Source: WAPX01 sp964622075 (lineage in GTDB: Archaea; Halobacteriota; Archaeoglobi; Archaeoglobales; Archaeoglobaceae). From it: a stretch of 15,260 nt of DNA. Below are positions 6,382-14,012 of the stretch, piece after piece. The notes under the pieces are model-generated. The model had not been told where the DNA came from. It made no database searches and worked only from the letters and a program-made list of their open reading frames with translations. A program made the translations under genes and the position numbers. The stretch lies in the NCBI GenBank assembly GCA_964622075.1, contig CAZUMR010000044.1, positions 1-15,260 of the forward strand. Direction: 5' to 3'. Position 1 is the stretch's first letter. Every line of letters starts with the position of its first letter.

Positions 6382-7046
6382 AATTCACGAAACCTTTCGT
6401 GTTCATTAACGTGGCAGCAAGTCTGGACGGGAGAATAACTGACTGGAGAAGAAGGCAGATAAGAATATCCTGCGATGAGGACATGCAGAGAGTTGACAAG
6501 CTGAGAGCTGAAAGTGACGCCATTCTCGTCGGAATAGGTACAGTTCTCTCAGACAATCCATCTTTAACAGTAAAATCCAGAGAACTGAGAGAAAACAGGG
6601 TAAAGGAAGGAAAAAGCCAGAATCCGCTGAGAGTGATTCTGGACAGTAAAGCGAGGACACCGCTCAATGCAAAAGTCCTTTCAAAAGATGCCGAAACACT
6701 GATAGCTGTTAGCAGGATTGCAGAAAGAGAAAAGGTGGAAGAACTTAAAAAAAGGGCAGAAGTGGCGATTCTTGGAGAGGACAGGGTCGATTTGAGGTTG
6801 CTTATGGATTACCTCTGGAAAAAGGGCGTTAGAAAGCTGATGGTGGAGGGTGGAGGAAGAGTGATTTCAAGTTTCCTGAAAGAGAGACTTGTCGATCAGA
6901 TTTTCGTTTACACAGGGGGAGTTGTTTTTGGAGAGGGAGTCAGCATTGCCGAAGGGAAAATTTCACCTCACGTAAAACTCGAACTTCTGGAGGTCAGAAA
7001 GCTTGGAAGAGGAGTTCTTACAAGGTGGAGAGTTCTGACGGAGTAG
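6378..7046 (+). CDS. arfC: Diaminopyrimidine ribosylamino-phosphate reductase (riboflavin pathway)
   Basis: 222 residues, the stand-alone RibD C-terminal (dihydrofolate-reductase-like) fold, near the length of the Methanocaldococcus enzyme. It reduces 2,5-diamino-6-ribosylamino-4(3H)-pyrimidinone 5'-phosphate with NAD(P)H in archaeal riboflavin and F420 precursor synthesis. Motifs: NVAASLDGRITDW near the N-terminus, DAILVGIGTVLSDNPSLT at about 48-65, NPLRVILDSKARTPLNAKVL at about 82-101, and the nucleotide-binding MVEGGGRVISSF at about 154-165. GGGAG precedes the ATG, and the start overlaps the upstream stop by 4 nt. Confidence 0.92.
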   Translation: MKFTKPFVFINVAASLDGRITDWRRRQIRISCDEDMQRVDKLRAESDAILVGIGTVLSDNPSLTVKSRELRENRVKEGKSQNPLRVILDSKARTPLNAKVLSKDAETLIAVSRIAEREKVEELKKRAEVAILGEDRVDLRLLMDYLWKKGVRKLMVEGGGRVISSFLKERLVDQIFVYTGGVVFGEGVSIAEGKISPHVKLELLEVRKLGRGVLTRWRVLTE

Positions 7047-7055
7047 TGAACAGTT

Positions 7056-7085
7056 ACTCAACCGTTATACTCAACCGTTACTCAA
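7056..7085. repeat. Short direct repeats after arfC
   Basis: ACTCAACCGTT occurs at 7056-7066 and 7069-7079, followed by a partial third copy ACTCAA at 7080-7085. The rest of the 202-nt gap to the pyrophosphatase gene shows AT-rich sequence and a GACG...CGTC inverted pair (7183-7199) but no gene. Confidence 0.7.
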
Positions 7086-7218
7086 TCTTGCCCGATCACC
7101 GACTGTTTTTATTCTCTCAGCTATCTTGCAGACCTTATTTCTAAAATCTCGTAACCAGTTATCACCCAATAAAAAATTTAAAGACGACATTTAAACGTCA
7201 GGCAAAGAAAAAGGAAAG

Positions 7219-7228
7219 ATTAATAATA
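7219..7228 (+). promoter_or_regulatory. TATA box of ppaC
   Basis: ATTAATAATA centred about 25 nt before the ATG at 7249, with no ribosome site between; predicts a leaderless mRNA. Confidence 0.55.
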
Positions 7229-7248
7229 TCCCTGCAATAATTTCAACC

Positions 7249-8208
7249 ATGAGCCCTGTGTACGTGATAGGACACAAAAACCCGGATACGGACTCCATAG
7301 CCTCTGCTATAGTGACTGCATACCTCCTCAACAAGTGGAAGGAGAAGGGCTGTGGACTCGTAAAAATTGATGATGAGGTCGTTCCAGCAAAGCAGGGTGA
7401 GCCAAACCCGGAAACTGCTTTTGCTCTTGAGACATTCGGTGTTAGCGTACCGGAAACCGTAACGGATGCTGCAGATAAGAAGGTAGTTCTTGTTGACCAC
7501 AGCGACCTGACTCAGGCTCCAGACAACCTTGACAAAGCTGAGCTCCTTGGAATCATCGACCACCACAAGATAGGAGATGTAACCACTCCGAACCCGATAC
7601 TGTTCGTGAACTTCCCCGTTGGATGCACCGGAACTGTCCTGAAACTCCTGTTCGACTGGACTGGTGTGGAGATTCCGAAAGACATGGCCGGACTCATGCT
7701 TTCTGCAATACTCAGCGACACGGTAATATTCAAGTCCGCCACCACTACAGAGCTTGACAAGAAGGTTGCTGAGGAGCTTGCAAAGATAGCCGGAATTGAG
7801 GACATAACCAAGTTCGGAGTTGACCTGAAGGCCAAGCTCTCAGCAGTTGACAACCTGTCTGCAAGGGAGATAATAACAAGAGATTACAAGGACTTCAACA
7901 TGTCCGGAAAGAAGGTTGGAGTCGGGCAGATTGAGCTCGTCGACCTCAACCTGATAAAGGACAGAATTGACGAAATTTACGAGGAAATGAAGAAGATGAA
8001 GGAAGAGGGTGGCTACCACAGCATATTCCTGATGCTCACTGACATAATGAAGGAAGGAACAGAGCTTCTTGTCGTTACGGATGACCCGAGCATAGTGGAG
8101 AAGGCCTTTGGCGTCAAGCTTGAAGGCAAGAGCGTCTGGCTGGACGGAGTGATGAGCAGGAAGAAGCAGGTAGTGCCTCCGCTTGAGAAGGCTTTTGCTT
8201 CTTCGTAA
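7249..8208 (+). CDS. ppaC: Manganese-dependent inorganic pyrophosphatase (family II)
   Basis: 319-residue DHH-family phosphoesterase hydrolysing pyrophosphate to phosphate in the cytoplasm. Metal ligands are seen in GHKNPDTDS (His9, Asp13, Asp15), VLVDHSD at about 75-81 and IIDHHK at about 96-101. The C-terminal DHHA2 domain ends with the pyrophosphate-binding SRKKQ (303-307). No CBS regulatory domains are present, so it is the simple, unregulated form. Monocistronic, with a T-run right after the stop. Confidence 0.96.
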   Translation: MSPVYVIGHKNPDTDSIASAIVTAYLLNKWKEKGCGLVKIDDEVVPAKQGEPNPETAFALETFGVSVPETVTDAADKKVVLVDHSDLTQAPDNLDKAELLGIIDHHKIGDVTTPNPILFVNFPVGCTGTVLKLLFDWTGVEIPKDMAGLMLSAILSDTVIFKSATTTELDKKVAEELAKIAGIEDITKFGVDLKAKLSAVDNLSAREIITRDYKDFNMSGKKVGVGQIELVDLNLIKDRIDEIYEEMKKMKEEGGYHSIFLMLTDIMKEGTELLVVTDDPSIVEKAFGVKLEGKSVWLDGVMSRKKQVVPPLEKAFASS

Positions 8209-8214
8209 TTTTTT
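8209..8214 (+). terminator. T-run terminator of ppaC
   Basis: TTTTTT immediately follows the TAA stop and is followed by more T-rich sequence; an archaeal-type intrinsic terminator. Confidence 0.5.
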
Positions 8215-8303
8215 ATTTTACTGTTTTGCTATTTCCTTACCACACTACCCCTTTTCTGGATACCAAAACTAAACTCCACAAATTTGCCAAAACAACCAAA
8301 ACG

Positions 8304-8312
8304 TTATAATAA
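8304..8312 (+). promoter_or_regulatory. TATA box of the membrane protein-radical SAM-ASCH operon
   Basis: TTATAATAA is centred 25 nt before the ATG at 8333; the first gene lacks a ribosome site and is probably leaderless. Confidence 0.6.
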
Positions 8313-8332
8313 TGAGTGTATTCTGACAGCCT

Positions 8333-8956
8333 ATGAAGATTCTTGGTGTAATAGGTTACCTGTTAATAGTATCAGGCACTTTTCTAATGAGTTTTTCTCC
8401 GTTTTTCGGCATTCTGAGCGTTATAGGGTTTATAATGGTTGCATTAGCGTGGATATGGCTCGGGCAGGAAAGTGGAGAAAAGGTCATGCTCGGAAACGGA
8501 GCTTTCATGTTTTTGATACTCGTCCTCTCATTCCTGATTCCGGTCTTTGTCGTTCTTTCTGGTAACTTCAAACTGCTTGGATACGGTCTGGAATTTCTGC
8601 TTGGATTGACGTTCATCTCCCTGATTTTTGACCTCGGCTCTCATATAAGAGCATACCTGAAATTCAGGGTCAGGAGCTTTGCTGCCGCTTTTGCTTTGAG
8701 ACTGGCAGGTGTTTTTCTGTCTGCCTGGGTAATATATGAGATGAGGGGGATTGTTGATGTCAGAAACGTTTACCAGCTTATGGAATTCGTAAAACTTCAC
8801 TCTCCCCAGCTCGCCGCCTTTACGCTGGTAGTTGTGCTGGCCAACATTCTCTCAGCCAGCGGATTTTACGGATTGAAAGTTGAAGGATTAAATAGAGGGA
8901 TTAAAGAGAGACCAAAAAAGCTGAATAGAGAAGAAACAAAAGCTGATAGGCAATGA
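8333..8956 (+). CDS. Six-helix integral membrane protein of unknown function
   Basis: 207 residues with six hydrophobic segments at about 3-21, 24-43, 55-76, 80-100, 114-133 and 153-175, and a charged cytoplasmic-type tail (about 184-207, rich in Lys, Arg and Glu). No catalytic motif is visible. It may belong to DUF996-like archaeal membrane proteins, but I cannot confirm this. The stop overlaps the start of the radical SAM gene (ATGA), so it is the first gene of a coupled operon. Confidence 0.8.
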   Translation: MKILGVIGYLLIVSGTFLMSFSPFFGILSVIGFIMVALAWIWLGQESGEKVMLGNGAFMFLILVLSFLIPVFVVLSGNFKLLGYGLEFLLGLTFISLIFDLGSHIRAYLKFRVRSFAAAFALRLAGVFLSAWVIYEMRGIVDVRNVYQLMEFVKLHSPQLAAFTLVVVLANILSASGFYGLKVEGLNRGIKERPKKLNREETKADRQ

Positions 8957-10155
8957 GAAATAGCAGCTCCATACAACACCCCGGTGTGCAGAAGCTCAAG
9001 AACAGGATACTGAGGGATTACGTAGATAGAAATGAGAAAGTTTTCGTAATCAGGAATTTTATCGAAGTCAGAATACCTCTCGATCACTTCAGAAGGCTCG
9101 CGAAGAAGTATCCCCTCGAATACATAATCTCAATGGGTGAACCGAGGAGGGTTATCAGCCACATAACAAAGAGGGACCTTGAAGTCATAACAAGGGAGAG
9201 CGGAATTCCTCTGCTCGGAAATCCTGCTTTTGGAATAATTGACAGGGGAACGAACTTGCTGCAAGTAAGAGGAGTTACAGGGTGCAACTTCTGCTGTGCA
9301 TTTTGCAGTGTGGATGAGGGGAAATGCAGCAAAAGCAGAGTTACAGACTACGTCGTCGATCCGGACTACCTGGCAGAATGGGTGAAGGAGATCGCAGAAT
9401 TCAAGGGAAAGGGTGTTGAACTGCACCTTGACGGACAGGGTGAGCCAACACTCTACCCATACCTGGAAGAGTTACTTGAAAAGGTAAGCAGGATAAAGGA
9501 AGTTGAAGTGATATCCATGCAAACAAACGGCTCTCTGCTGAATGACGAGAGAATAGAAATGCTCGAAAAGTACGTTGATAGAATAAACCTTTCTCTTAGT
9601 TCCATGGACAGAAAGGTTGCGAGCACTCTTGCAGGAGTTAACTATCCTCTGAAGAGAATTCTCGATGCTGCAAGGAAGATAGCAGAAAGCAAAATGGACC
9701 TGCTAATAGCACCGGTCTGGGTGCCGGGCTACAATGACGGGGATATGGAGAAGATAATAAAGTTCGCGCTTGAAATCGGGGCTGGAAAGAGGTGGCCACC
9801 TCTTGGAATTCAGAAGTACATACCGTACAAGCACGGTAGAAAGGTAAAAACAAAGCCCATGTCGTTTGCCCAGTTTTACTCAAAGCTCAGAGAGTGGGAG
9901 AAAGAATACGGGGTAAAACTCGTCCTTAAGCCTGAAGACTTTGGAATAGAGAAAAGAGAGCGATACCCCACACCGATAAAAAGGGGAGAGAAGTTCAGAG
10001 CGAGGATAATCATACCGGGAAGGCTTAGAAACGAGAGGATTGTCGTGGTTAGAAACAGAACGGTTACAGTAAGGACGAACAGAAAGGTTGGAGAGTTCGT
10101 CAATTTCGTGATAACGAGAGCTCACGACGGAATATACCTTGGAGAGGAAATCTAA
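8953..10155 (+). CDS. Radical SAM protein with C-terminal beta domain
   Basis: 400 residues. The 4Fe-4S/SAM signature C-x3-C-x2-C is at Cys111, Cys115 and Cys118 (CNFCCAFC), followed by the GEP motif (DGQGEPTLYPYL) and a TNGSLL strand typical of the radical SAM barrel. About 100 residues precede the signature. The last 60 (RARIIIPGRLRNERIVVVRN...) look like a small beta-barrel, possibly TRAM-like. It resembles archaeal COG2100, whose substrate is unknown to me. Context (ASCH protein, then tRNA and guide RNA) makes an RNA substrate conceivable. Translationally coupled to the upstream membrane gene; 12 nt separate it from the next gene. Confidence 0.85.
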   Translation: MRNSSSIQHPGVQKLKNRILRDYVDRNEKVFVIRNFIEVRIPLDHFRRLAKKYPLEYIISMGEPRRVISHITKRDLEVITRESGIPLLGNPAFGIIDRGTNLLQVRGVTGCNFCCAFCSVDEGKCSKSRVTDYVVDPDYLAEWVKEIAEFKGKGVELHLDGQGEPTLYPYLEELLEKVSRIKEVEVISMQTNGSLLNDERIEMLEKYVDRINLSLSSMDRKVASTLAGVNYPLKRILDAARKIAESKMDLLIAPVWVPGYNDGDMEKIIKFALEIGAGKRWPPLGIQKYIPYKHGRKVKTKPMSFAQFYSKLREWEKEYGVKLVLKPEDFGIEKRERYPTPIKRGEKFRARIIIPGRLRNERIVVVRNRTVTVRTNRKVGEFVNFVITRAHDGIYLGEEI

Positions 10156-10167
10156 GGAGGTGTAAAC

Positions 10168-10767
10168 GTGAGCGAAAACATCGGCTATGATTGCAGGGAA
10201 AACGAACAGGAGAGCGAACAGAAAAGCAAGCACATAGAATTCAAAAGGAAATATAAAAAAGCTATAATGTCTGGCAGTAAGAGCTGCACGATAAGAAAAA
10301 GATGCTACGTAAAGAAAGGAGACATCGTTTTCGTTCACTGTGGTGGAAAAATAATAGGTAAGGCTGAGATAACAGGAGTTGAAGAAAAGAGTCTGGAGGA
10401 ACTTGACGATAGTGTGGCCAGAGAGGAGGGTTTCAGAAATAGAAAGGAGCTCGTAAACGAGATTAAGAAAATATACGGTGACATCAGCAAAGTTTACGTA
10501 ATAAGGTTCAGATTCGTGCCGTTCGACAAGCCAGTAAATCCAGAGGAACTTTACTACGGGCAGAGCAACCTGAGGGAAATCGCAGAAAGGGCTATAAAAG
10601 AGCTGGAGTTGAGTGAGGAAGATAAAAGGATACTGAAGCTGTTCCTTGAGTGTGGAAGCGTAAAGAAGGCTGCCATGAGGCTTGGTGGTATTTGGGAGAG
10701 GAAAAAAGTCAGAGAAGTTTTGAGAAAGTGCAGCAAAATGTTGTCAGCACAATCAGCACAGCAATAA
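10168..10767 (+). CDS. ASCH-domain protein with C-terminal helical region
   Basis: 199 residues. After an acidic N-terminal leader, an ASCH (PUA-like) domain spans about 23-115; its G-x-K-x4-R signature is Gly36, Lys38 and Arg43 (SGSKSCTIRK), with KKGDIVFVHCGGKIIGKAEI behind it. ASCH proteins bind RNA or act on nucleosides. A separate helical part (about 135-192) carries SVKKAAMRLGG, reminiscent of a helix-turn-helix, and may bind nucleic acid. The GTG start follows a perfect AGGAGGTG ribosome site with 5-nt spacing. Last gene of the operon. Confidence 0.85.
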   Translation: MSENIGYDCRENEQESEQKSKHIEFKRKYKKAIMSGSKSCTIRKRCYVKKGDIVFVHCGGKIIGKAEITGVEEKSLEELDDSVAREEGFRNRKELVNEIKKIYGDISKVYVIRFRFVPFDKPVNPEELYYGQSNLREIAERAIKELELSEEDKRILKLFLECGSVKKAAMRLGGIWERKKVREVLRKCSKMLSAQSAQQ

Positions 10768-10775
10768 TTTTAAAT
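10767..10775 (+). promoter_or_regulatory. TATA box of tRNA-Val
   Basis: ATTTTAAAT lies 25-33 nt before the mature 5' end; it begins at the last base of the ASCH gene stop codon. Confidence 0.55.
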
Positions 10776-10799
10776 CCATGTAAGATTTAGTTCACTCAG

Positions 10800-10872
10800 G
10801 GGCTCGTGGTCTAGTGGTTATGACGCCGCCCTTACGAGGCGGTGGTCCCCGGTTCGAATCCGGGCGAGCCCA
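10800..10872 (+). tRNA. tRNA-Val (anticodon UAC)
   Basis: Complete 73-nt cloverleaf. Acceptor GGGCTCG pairs with CGAGCCC (7 bp); anticodon stem CCGCC/GGCGG encloses CTTACGA with TAC at 10833-10835; T-arm CCCGG-TTCGAAT-CCGGG. Discriminator base A; the CCA end is not encoded. No intron. Confidence 0.97.
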
Positions 10873-10904
10873 CTTGTTTTACCATTTATGCAAAACCGAA
10901 AACG

Positions 10905-10912
10905 CTTTTAAC
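10905..10912 (+). promoter_or_regulatory. TATA-like box of the guide RNA
   Basis: CTTTTAAC centred about 25 nt before the first paired base of the H/ACA hairpin, so the RNA can have its own promoter separate from the tRNA. Confidence 0.45.
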
Positions 10913-10933
10913 TTTTCAGATCAGAATTTTTAA

Positions 10934-10991
10934 GGCCCGCTGGCCATGCGTCCCCTGACAGGATGATGGGGATTCCACAAGGCGGGCTACA
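10934..10991 (+). ncRNA. H/ACA box pseudouridylation guide RNA
   Basis: Single hairpin. The lower stem GGCCCGC/GCGGGCT (10934-10940 with 10982-10988) is followed directly by ACA (10989-10991). The upper stem GTCCCC/GGGGAT is capped by a kink-loop: T-T, G-A and A-G pairs (10956-10958 with 10965-10967) closing a six-base loop, the L7Ae-binding signature of archaeal H/ACA RNAs. Between the stems is the pocket. Its left guide GGCCATG (10942-10948) and right guide CCAC (10975-10978) pair with GUGG-UG-CAUGGCC, a sequence I know as conserved in archaeal 16S rRNA (helix 34). The modified U would be about position 1052 in E. coli numbering. The right guide starts 14 nt before ACA, the expected distance. 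Confidence 0.85.
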
Positions 10992-11069
10992 CAACCATAC
11001 AACCACAATTCCAGCAAATCCAACTTCTCGACTTGCTCTTAAGAATGCTTAGCTTGAGAAAACAAAGGG

Positions 11070-11078
11070 TTTTTTAAG
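11070..11078 (+). promoter_or_regulatory. TATA box of the HMG-CoA reductase gene
   Basis: TTTTTTAAG is centred about 26 nt before the ATG at 11100 and no ribosome site intervenes; a leaderless mRNA is predicted. Nothing else is evident in the 108 nt after the guide RNA. Confidence 0.55.
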
Positions 11079-11099
11079 TACCTGTAAGCCAGTAAAACC

Positions 11100-12395
11100 A
11101 TGCCTTCTTCAGGAGAGTCCTCACAGGAAAAAACGTCAAGAATACCCGGGTTTTACAAGCTGAGCGTTGAGGAAAGACTTGAAAAAGTTGCCGAGTTCGC
11201 AGGACTTAGCGAAGAGGAAAAAGAGCTGCTTCTCAAACAGGGACTGAGTCTTGACATAGCGGACAGGATGATCGAGAACGTTATTGGAACTTTCGAGTTA
11301 CCCCTTGGAATAGCCACGAACTTTCTGATAGATGGAAAGGATTACCTCATCCCCATGGCAATAGAAGAGCCAAGCGTCGTTGCAGCAGCAAGTAATGCAG
11401 CAAAAATGGCAAGAGTTAAGGGAGGGTTTATAACGGATGTAACTCCGCCTGTAATGATAGGTCAGGTGCAGATAACGAAGGTCAAAAATCCCTTTGCTGC
11501 AAAAATGGAAATCCTGAGGAACAAGGACGAAATAATAGAGAAAGCCAATGAGCAGGATTCCATGCTCGTGAAGCTTGGAGGAGGTTGCAAAGACATAGAA
11601 GTCAGAGTTATAGACACAATGCTCGGCCCAATGGTAATCGTTCACCTGCTGGTAGATGTTAGAGATGCGATGGGTGCCAATGCAGTAAATACGATGGCCG
11701 AAGCTGTAGCACCAATTCTTGAAAGGCTTAGTGGAGGAAGAGTTAGACTGAGAATAGTTTCAAACCTCGCAAGGTACAGGCTTGCAAGGGCCAAGGCCGT
11801 TTTCGCAAAGGAGGCAATAGGTGGGGAGGATGCGGTTGAAGGAATAATGCAGGCTTACGCTTTTGCAAAGGCAGACCCGTTCAGGTGTGCAACTCACAAC
11901 AAAGGAATAATGAATGGCGTTTCAGCAGTCGTAATTGCAACGGGAAACGACTTCAGAGCTGTAGAGGCCGGAGCTCACAGCTACGCCGCCTTTCACGGAG
12001 GGTATAAGCCACTGACGTGCTATGAAGTTAACGAGGATGGAGATCTCGTAGGTACAATAGAGATTCCAACAGCAATTGGTGTTGTTGGTGGTGCAACAAG
12101 AGTTAACCCCCTCGCAAGGATTTGCCTGAAAATACTCGGAATAAAAACGGCCGAAGAACTTTCAAGAATTCTTGCAGCCGTTGGACTTGCCCAGAACTTT
12201 GCAGCTCTAAGAGCTCTTGCTACAGAGGGTATTCAGAGGGGACACATGGAGTTACACGCAAGAAACCTTGCAATAACTGCCGGAGCAAAACCTGATGAGG
12301 TCGATAAGATTGTGGAGATAATGGTGAAGGAAAAGAGAATAAAGATGGATTACGCCAGAGAACTTCTTGAAAAACTCAGAGCCGGAAAGCTGTAG
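11100..12395 (+). CDS. mvaA: HMG-CoA reductase, class II
   Basis: 431 residues. Reduces HMG-CoA to mevalonate for isoprenoid membrane lipid synthesis. It is the soluble class II form known from Pseudomonas mevalonii rather than the usual archaeal class I. Catalytic residues sit one position above the P. mevalonii numbers: Glu in EEPSVVAAA (89/90), Lys268 in HNKGIMNG, Asp284 in ATGNDFRA, His382 in RGHMELH. DAMGANAVN, part of the substrate/cofactor site, is present. Class II enzyme in an archaeon is a recognised ancient transfer from bacteria in Archaeoglobales. Base composition looks like its neighbours, so the transfer is old. Monocistronic. Confidence 0.96.
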   Translation: MPSSGESSQEKTSRIPGFYKLSVEERLEKVAEFAGLSEEEKELLLKQGLSLDIADRMIENVIGTFELPLGIATNFLIDGKDYLIPMAIEEPSVVAAASNAAKMARVKGGFITDVTPPVMIGQVQITKVKNPFAAKMEILRNKDEIIEKANEQDSMLVKLGGGCKDIEVRVIDTMLGPMVIVHLLVDVRDAMGANAVNTMAEAVAPILERLSGGRVRLRIVSNLARYRLARAKAVFAKEAIGGEDAVEGIMQAYAFAKADPFRCATHNKGIMNGVSAVVIATGNDFRAVEAGAHSYAAFHGGYKPLTCYEVNEDGDLVGTIEIPTAIGVVGGATRVNPLARICLKILGIKTAEELSRILAAVGLAQNFAALRALATEGIQRGHMELHARNLAITAGAKPDEVDKIVEIMVKEKRIKMDYARELLEKLRAGKL

Positions 12396-12428
12396 TCAGA
12401 TTTCCTTAATTTCTGCCTATCTGTCTAT

Positions 12429-12448
12429 TTTTTTATAGTTTTTTATAG
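12429..12448 (+). terminator. T-rich tandem repeat terminator of mvaA
   Basis: TTTTTTATAG occurs twice in succession in the 62-nt gap between the converging mvaA and aspartate kinase genes. The two T tracts suit archaeal termination on the plus strand. Confidence 0.5.
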
Positions 12449-12457
12449 AATAATCCA

Positions 12458-13870
12458 TTAGCTAACTTTGCAAATTTCGTTTTCTTTTTCAAGGCAAAAT
12501 TCATCATGCAGAATCTTTACAGCCTTTCTGCCATCCTCTCTGGAGACTGCAAAGCTTATGTTGTACTCGCTGCAGCTCTGGCTGATCATAATTATGTTTA
12601 TCCCTGCCTTTCCAAGAGCTGAGAAGATTCTTCCAGCCACACCCGGTGTGCCGGCCATACCTGCCCCAACTGCACTCACAACTGCAACGTCATCAAGCTT
12701 TGATACCTTTACGTTTCCATTCCAGCTGTCAACGTTGGTGAGTGTTTTCATCGCCCTTCCAAGATCACCTCTGTCTATGACCATCGACAGGTTAAGCTCA
12801 GACGAGCTCTGGCTGATCATGATTACATTTACTCTCTCCTCAGCAAACCTCCTGAATACTTCAGCCATTATCTCGGCAAAGTCAAATCCAGCACCACTCA
12901 CATTTACTATTGCAACCTTCTCTATCAGGCTGAGGGCTTTGACGACGCCTGTAGAGGAACCACAACCATCAGTTATTACTGTCCCCGGAGCGTCAGGGTT
13001 AAATGTATTCTTTATCCTGACCGGAATTCTGTTCTTTATCAGCGGCTCGAGAGCTCTTGGATGGAGTATTTTTGCTCCAAAGTGTGCAAGTTCCATGGCC
13101 TCCTGATAGCTAATCTCCGGGATCAACCTTGCATTCGGAACGATCTTTGGATCAGCAGTCATCACACCGTCAACTTCCTTCCACAGCCACACCTCATCCG
13201 CATCTATCGCAGAAGCTATCAGGGTTGCAGTTAAATCGCTGCCACCCCTGCCAAGGGTGGTTATGTTTCCATCCTCCGTAACACCGATAAAACCGGTAAC
13301 TACAGGTATGACGTGCCTGATACTTATCAGAGGCTCTATCCTGCTCCTGATCAATTCACATGACGTTTTAAGCGGTTTTGCTCTACCAAAATGAGAGTTC
13401 GTTATAATACCTGCATCCCCTCCTGTCATTGCAAGAGATTCAACACCAAGAGACATGAGAGCTGAAGAGAATATGGGAGCTGATAATCTCTCTCCAAAGG
13501 AGAGGATGTAATCCTCACTCCTCTTCGTAAGCTCACCGAGGTAACTTATGCCGAGGAGAACTTTTTCGAGTTCGTCAATCAATCTATCTATGTGTTCCAT
13601 AACCCTTGCTCTGTAAGGCTCATCAACGGCATCTCTCACAGCATCGTAGTGCTTTTTAGCAAGTTCGGCGACGAACATTTTTATAAAACCGGTAGATTGT
13701 TCAGTATAGCATTTTTTGGCAGCATTTGTCAGAGAATCGGTAACTCCCGCCATAGCCGAGACGACGACAACAACTTCGTTGTCTGCATACTTCTTGACGA
13801 GCTTTGCACAGTGCCTTATGCTCCTCCCGTCCTTCACACTGGCACCGCCGAACTTCATAACGATTCTCAT
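12458..13870 (-). CDS. lysC: Aspartate kinase
   Basis: 470-residue monofunctional aspartokinase making aspartyl phosphate, the first step to lysine, threonine and methionine. KFGGASV at 6-12 (usual form KFGGTSV), TTLGRGGSDLTAT in the kinase core, and the EVDGVMTADP and YQEAMELAHFGAKILHPRA motifs are present. Two tandem ACT domains follow (about 315-390 and 390-465; each contains IMISQS), the usual sites of feedback inhibition by amino acids. The ATG is preceded by GGTGAT four bases away. Monocistronic and divergent from the serine hydroxymethyltransferase gene. Confidence 0.95.
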   Translation of the reverse strand: MRIVMKFGGASVKDGRSIRHCAKLVKKYADNEVVVVVSAMAGVTDSLTNAAKKCYTEQSTGFIKMFVAELAKKHYDAVRDAVDEPYRARVMEHIDRLIDELEKVLLGISYLGELTKRSEDYILSFGERLSAPIFSSALMSLGVESLAMTGGDAGIITNSHFGRAKPLKTSCELIRSRIEPLISIRHVIPVVTGFIGVTEDGNITTLGRGGSDLTATLIASAIDADEVWLWKEVDGVMTADPKIVPNARLIPEISYQEAMELAHFGAKILHPRALEPLIKNRIPVRIKNTFNPDAPGTVITDGCGSSTGVVKALSLIEKVAIVNVSGAGFDFAEIMAEVFRRFAEERVNVIMISQSSSELNLSMVIDRGDLGRAMKTLTNVDSWNGNVKVSKLDDVAVVSAVGAGMAGTPGVAGRIFSALGKAGINIIMISQSCSEYNISFAVSREDGRKAVKILHDEFCLEKENEICKVS

Positions 13871-13910
13871 TTTATCACCAGTTCGCTGATGGAGGCAGAA
13901 TAAAAACTGG

Positions 13911-13920
13911 TAATATAAAA
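13911..13920 (-). promoter_or_regulatory. TATA box of lysC
   Basis: TTTTATATTA on the minus strand, about 45 nt before the ATG; transcription would start near 13890, leaving a leader of about 20 nt that contains the ribosome site. Confidence 0.55.
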
Positions 13921-13971
13921 GTTGCTGATTGTCGAACTTTGACCATGAAAGCTAAAGCAGGGTGGAAAAAG

Positions 13972-13980
13972 CTTAAATAT
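13972..13980 (+). promoter_or_regulatory. TATA box of glyA
   Basis: CTTAAATAT places transcription start near 14002 and implies a leader of about 45 nt, long for this genome segment and just enough to hold the hairpin described at 14013-14047. Confidence 0.5.
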
Positions 13981-14012
13981 GCACGGAGAAAATCCTTATC
14001 GCCCTGCACTTC

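Noticed and set aside
8284..8565. 93-codon frame overlapping the start of the membrane protein
   Set aside because: No domain or ribosome site, and the overlapping frame has six convincing membrane segments and a well-placed TATA box.
11024..11060. Possible stem TTCTC...GAGAA upstream of mvaA
   Set aside because: Only five pairs with a long loop and poor extension; not distinguishable from chance.
12468..13106. 212-codon open frame opposite the aspartate kinase
   Set aside because: Composition is Ser/Thr/Leu/Pro-rich, as expected from the antisense of a coding sequence; the kinase on the other strand is certain.
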